A stretch of 64,000 bases of DNA. Origin: Phaeobacter piscinae. GTDB lineage: Bacteria; Pseudomonadota; Alphaproteobacteria; Rhodobacterales; Rhodobacteraceae. Each line of letters starts with the position of its first letter. Position 1 is the first letter of the stretch. Made by a program: the position numbers and the translations under genes. The notes beneath the pieces are model-generated. The model worked only from the letters and a program-made list of their open reading frames with translations, did not search any database and was not told the DNA's origin. Shown in pieces: positions 60,713-64,000 of the stretch. The stretch is from positions 1 to 64,000 of the forward strand of contig NZ_CP010684.1 in the NCBI RefSeq assembly GCF_002407245.1, in the 5' to 3' direction.

Positions 60713-62152
60713 ATGAATTTTGCTCCCACCGACCTGACCCACAGCTATATAGATGGCCGCTGGACGCCCGTTACCGGCACCCGGCGCAGCCCCGTCATCA
60801 ACCCCGCCACCGAGACCCCGGTGGCCATGTTGCATCACGCCGGTCCTGCGGATGTGGAGGCTGCCGTGGCAGCGGCGAAGCGCGCCAATCTGGCGGAAGC
60901 ACTTGGCAGCAAGGATAACCGGGTCGCCCTGTTGGAGCGGATCAGAGCCGGTTTTGACAGCCGCCGGGACGACCTCGCGCAGGCGATCTCGCTGGAGATG
61001 GGGGCGCCGATTGATCTGTCCCGCAACGCGCAGGCTGAAACCTTCCTCATTCAGCTGGATGCCACCCTTGATGCCCTGCGTGGATTTGACTTTGCCGAGA
61101 CGCTGCACAACGGCGATCATCTGATCCGCCAGCCCACCGGCGTTGCCGGGCTGATCACCCCGTGGAACTGGCCGATCCACCAGATCAGCCTCAAGGTTTT
61201 TGCAGCCCTCGCAGCGGGCTGTCCTGTCGTGTTGAAACCCAGCGAGCATACACCGCTCAACGCCCGCATCTTTGCCGAGATTCTGGACGCCGCCGACCTG
61301 CCGCCCGGTGCCTTCAACCTGCTCAACGGCGATGGGGCCTCGGTCGGGGCGCAGCTCACCGATCATCCCGATGTGGCGGTGATGTCCTTCACCGGCTCCA
61401 CCCGCGCCGGGCTTGAGATTGGCGCCAGCGCGGTCCGCCGTGGGGCCCGCTGCGCGCTGGAAATGGGCGGCAAATCCCCCTGTCTGGTGTTCGAAGATGC
61501 CGATCTGGATCAGGCAATGGAGAAAATCCTGGCCAAGACCTTTCCCAACTCCGGGCAGAACTGCAACGCGCCAACCCGCATCCTGATTGAGGCCAGCGCC
61601 TATCCCGCCGCCAAAGAGGCCGCACAGCGCGCCGCCGCCATCTGGACGCTGGGCGATCCCGCCCGGCCCGGCGATCACCTCGGGCCGGTCGCCAATGGCC
61701 GACAGTTCGACCATATCCAGACGCTGTTGCACAGCGCGATTGCCGCCGGGGCCACAGTGCTTTGCGGTGGGGCGGGGCGCCCCGACGACAGGGAAACCGG
61801 CTATTTCGTCAAACCGACGATTCTGGCGGATGTGGCGCGCAACGCCGAGGTTGTGCAGCAGGAAATCTTTGGCCCGGTGATCGTGCTGCAACCGTTTGAG
61901 GACCTCAACGACGCCATCGCCATGGCCAATGACAGTGAATTCGGGCTCGCCGGCTATGTCTATTCCAGCACCCCCGCTATCCAGTCCGCAGTGATCCGGC
62001 GGCTGGACTGCGGCATGGTCTTCGTCAACGGCGCCGACCTCGCCCCCGGCAGCCCCTTCGGCGGAACCAAGAAATCCGGCATCGGCCGCGAGGGCGGCCC
62101 CTATGGCATCGAGGAATTTCTGGAACTGAAACTGGTGGCCCGCCCCGCATGA
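60713..62152 (+). CDS. NAD(P)-dependent aldehyde dehydrogenase
   Basis: A 479-residue aldehyde dehydrogenase oxidising an aldehyde to the acid. Seen are GLITPWNWPIHQISLKVFAA, FTGSTRAGLEIGASAV (cofactor loop), the catalytic Glu in CALEMGGKSPCLVFED and the catalytic Cys in FPNSGQNCNAPTRIL near residue 285. The C-terminal signature is GTKKSGIGREGGPYGIEEFLELK. ATG 60713 (MNFAPTDLTHSY) has GAGG upstream; an earlier in-frame ATG is less likely. It is the last gene of the sugar cluster on the plus strand. The transposon upstream probably reduces its expression. Confidence 0.93.
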   Translation: MNFAPTDLTHSYIDGRWTPVTGTRRSPVINPATETPVAMLHHAGPADVEAAVAAAKRANLAEALGSKDNRVALLERIRAGFDSRRDDLAQAISLEMGAPIDLSRNAQAETFLIQLDATLDALRGFDFAETLHNGDHLIRQPTGVAGLITPWNWPIHQISLKVFAALAAGCPVVLKPSEHTPLNARIFAEILDAADLPPGAFNLLNGDGASVGAQLTDHPDVAVMSFTGSTRAGLEIGASAVRRGARCALEMGGKSPCLVFEDADLDQAMEKILAKTFPNSGQNCNAPTRILIEASAYPAAKEAAQRAAAIWTLGDPARPGDHLGPVANGRQFDHIQTLLHSAIAAGATVLCGGAGRPDDRETGYFVKPTILADVARNAEVVQQEIFGPVIVLQPFEDLNDAIAMANDSEFGLAGYVYSSTPAIQSAVIRRLDCGMVFVNGADLAPGSPFGGTKKSGIGREGGPYGIEEFLELKLVARPA

Positions 62153-62410
62153 CGCGGAGGGCCCGTGATGCAGCGCCGTACTGTAATGCGAATTATGTAA
62201 AAAAAATTACCGCACGCGACACTTGCTTTGACCGCAGGCCGACCTCACCGAGGAATAACCATCAGGTGGGCGGCCTGCATGGGTGAGCCACTCACGCGCC
62301 AGCGAAATTTCTGGCAGCTGACGGGTACCGCATCACCGTTGCTCGTCTCACAGACATAGGCGCTGCCGCTGGACGAGATCTGACGGCAGTGTTTGAGACG
62401 CACCCAGTGG
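62153..62410. other. Gap between aldehyde dehydrogenase gene and decayed transposon
   Basis: No supported gene. It holds a short A-run (about 62199-62206) and an imperfect inverted repeat with 8-bp outer arms GCAGGCCG/CGGCCTGC (62234-62278). A minus-strand frame leaves the transposon relic and ends at 62245; it might be the tail of a gene truncated by the old insertion, but I cannot support this. Confidence 0.4.
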
Positions 62411-62448
62411 GGGGTCCATTGCGGTACGGGGTGAAATGACACTCTAAG
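62411..62448 (+). repeat. Diverged Tn3-type terminal repeat of an old element
   Basis: A 38-bp segment starting GGGGTCCATTGCGG and ending CTCTAAG. It matches the terminal repeat of the intact transposon at 26 of 38 positions without gaps, including both ends. It faces inward toward the broken resolvase and transposase genes, so it is the left end of a decayed Tn3-family element. Confidence 0.75.
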
Positions 62449-62905
62449 CGTTCTCGCAATGCCGTTTGGCGATGCTGAGCACGGTATTCTTGCTGATGCC
62501 GAGGTTGCGTGCAATCCAGCGAGAACTACGACTTTCTTCAACCGCGGCAAGAACATCCGGAGCAAGTAGGTCTGATTTTGGACGCCGTCCCGGCTGACGT
62601 CCAAGTTTTTTGCCACACACTCTGGCGGCAGCCAGGCCGGATTTCACACGCTCGCTGATCAGGTCTCGCTCAAACTGCGTGATCCCAGCCAGCATCGTTG
62701 CCATCATGCGCCCGTGTGGCGTGTCCAGCGGGATAGTTCGGTGACCAGCACAGCGTCGACACTCCGGGCATGGGCCAGCTCCATGACTTTTGATCACTCC
62801 ACGCGGTCCGACTTGGTGCCAGACGCGGTTTCCTTAAAAACGCCCATCACTGCATAACCGCCACGCTCCGCAAATCCGGCCAAATCGCGCAACTGGCGTG
62901 CCTAT
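62444..62905 (-). pseudogene. Serine resolvase/invertase, broken
   Basis: The minus strand reads QLRDLAGFAERGGYAVMGVF, then KETASGTKSDRVE and a premature TGA (62794-62796). It continues SKVMELAHARSVDAVLVTELSRW, then jumps by a deletion and frame change to MMATMLAGITQFERDLISERV, KSGLAAARVCGKKLGRQPG and a C-terminal helix-turn-helix (SRWIARNLGISKNTVLSIAK). The N-terminal part with the catalytic serine is missing. It is a clear inactive remnant of a resolvase type different from the intact tnpR. Confidence 0.82.
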
Positions 62906-62942
62906 TGTCGCAAACAGACACTTGTTCAATGGGTACATTTTA

Positions 62943-63740
62943 ATGCCCCGCCGCAATCTTCTGACCGAACGACAACGTGCATCGTTATTTGAGCTTCCCT
63001 CTGATGAACCCTCGCTTCTGCGGCTCTACACTTTGCCTGACGAAGACTTGGAGCAGATCAATCAGCGCCGCCGCCCGAAAAACAGACTGGGGTTTGCGCT
63101 TCAGCTATGCGCGCTGAAATATCCAGGACGAGCGCTGACATCGGGCGAACTGATCTCTCATGATGCGCTTGCCTTCATGGGAGATCAGTTGGGTCTCACC
63201 GGTGAGGCGTTGCTTTCATATGCCGCACGACGGCAAACCCGGCAGGAACACATCGAAGCACTGCGCAGCTCGTACGGCTATCGGGCATTTTCAGGCCGCG
63301 GTGCCCGCGAATCGCCTTTGGGAAGTGACCGCGTGTATTCATCTGCGGGATGCCCTTCGATCAGACGATGTGTGGCCTAAGCAATCTCGGCGCTATGGTG
63401 ACCTGAAACAGGTTTTGATCCCAATAACGGTGGCAGCGAAGAATGGCGCGATTCCGGGCGACGCGATCAAGGATGGCGTTCTCAGCCTGAGCCGTTTGCC
63501 AACAAAGCACCTTCTGACGCAGCCGCTCCCTTGTTCGATCTATACAAGCGCGTTCCAGACACACGGATCACCGACATCATGCTGGCGGTGGATGGGGCGA
63601 CCGGGTTCACCGATGCGTTCACCCACCTGCGCACCGGTTCACCGCCGAAAGACAAGATCAGCCTGATGAATGTGCTCTTGGCCGAGAGGCTGAACCTCGG
63701 GTTGAGCAAGATGGCCGAAGAAGCGGTGATGGTCACTACC
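62943..63740 (+). pseudogene. Tn3-family transposase, broken
   Basis: Begins like an intact transposase (MPRRNLLTERQRASLFELPS and LGFALQLCALKYPG) up to YGYRAFSGRGARE near 63312, then loses frame. A later segment reads HLRDALRSDDVWPKQSRRYG, DLKQVLIPI and KNGAIPGDAIKDGVLSLSRL in another frame, and LFDLYKRVPDTRITDIMLAV through LNVLLAE-like GLSKMAEEA in a third. Large parts of the protein are missing. It is related to, but clearly diverged from, the intact tnpA in this window. Confidence 0.85.
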
Positions 63741-64000
63741 GACATACGCTGCACCACGCTTGAACGCGAAAGACGCGGGACTCACCCGCCTTTCGCTGGT
63801 GCGGACATTGCTTGTGCAGATAACCCTTGCGATGATGGCGAGGCCGTTTCGGCAACGCAGCGGACTTCCCCAAAACGGCGGTTCAATCGCGCCGAACTCG
63901 GCGATTTTCAAATCTACCCTTCGCGCAATCCGACTCCACAATCTAGGAGTGGTCAGTGCGGTTGTCCGCCGCGCTTGCACTAATGTTGGTCGCCACATAC
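63741..64000. other. Right end of window, no supported gene
   Basis: Open frames exist on both strands, but none shows a recognisable motif. The sequence may belong to the decayed transposon or to a truncated neighbour continuing outside the window. Confidence 0.35.

Larger units (their letters stand above)
62411..63740. mobile_element. Decayed Tn3-family transposon remnant
   Basis: Consists of a diverged left terminal repeat, a broken resolvase gene on the minus strand and a broken transposase gene on the plus strand, in the same divergent order as the intact element nearby. Internal deletions and frameshifts are visible in both genes. The right boundary is not recognisable; recognisable transposase coding ends near 63740. 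Confidence 0.75.

Noticed and set aside
62245..62616. 123-codon minus-strand frame crossing the edge of the decayed transposon
   Set aside because: It starts inside the broken resolvase in a wrong frame and crosses the terminal repeat, so it is a composite chance frame.
63639..63998. 119-codon minus-strand frame at the right edge
   Set aside because: It overlaps the broken transposase antisense; its outer half has no motif and cannot be judged without the neighbouring sequence.
1..64000. CRISPR arrays, tRNA or rRNA genes, phage structural genes, conjugation genes
   Set aside because: None were recognised by eye on either strand; no regularly spaced repeat arrays other than the four iterons.

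Overview
The window looks like part of a plasmid or chromid from a marine Rhodobacteraceae bacterium (Roseobacter group). The evidence is the very GC-rich backbone, the typical alphaproteobacterial protein families, and a complete iteron-type replication and partition module at the left end. Species cannot be fixed from the sequence alone.

Layout. 1-4.5 kb: Rep_3-family initiator, an origin with four 22-bp iterons and an AT-rich stretch, divergent parAB, and four 15-bp parS-like palindromes (a fifth near-copy lies at 47.9 kb). 4.9-11 kb: a PRC-barrel envelope protein behind an EcfG-like promoter, an orphan sensor kinase with a periplasmic solute-binding domain, a large conserved unknown, and an ArsR/AHSA1 pair. 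11-16.4 kb: MipA-like outer-membrane protein and an RND efflux pair. 16.5-20.5 kb: membrane-anchored AraC regulator, LuxR-type regulator, Fic protein and a DUF2218 protein. 20.7-28.1 kb: TonB receptor and FatB/CeuE-like siderophore ABC importer, then an FAD oxidoreductase. 28.2-38.9 kb: a frameshifted HbpS/GlcG-like gene, a GlxA-type regulator, and a glycine module on one strand (lpd, lipA, glycine/alanine symporter, gcvT, gcvH, gcvP) with a divergent XRE-cupin regulator. 39-44 kb: dabA-dabB inorganic carbon uptake genes with a divergent LysR regulator. 44-62.2 kb: a carbohydrate ABC transporter with two oxidoreductase genes, two TIM-barrel isomerases, an aldehyde dehydrogenase and a LacI regulator, whose divergent promoter carries a perfect 32-bp palindrome.

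The most striking object is an intact Tn3-family transposon (52918-59842; 38-bp perfect terminal repeats; 5-bp target duplication CAACC) inserted in the second oxidoreductase gene of the sugar cluster. Besides tnpA and tnpR it carries an ECF sigma factor, an RskA-like anti-sigma factor, two paralogous secreted fasciclin-domain proteins and a twin-arginine-type exported methionine sulfoxide reductase B. This looks like a mobile, self-regulated envelope (probably oxidative) stress module. Removing the element and one CAACC restores an uninterrupted 374-residue reading frame. A second, decayed Tn3-family element lies just to the right (62411 to about 63740), with a recognisable diverged terminal repeat, a broken resolvase and a broken transposase.

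Limits: families were assigned by reading motifs, without database searches; substrates of transporters and targets of regulators are inferences.
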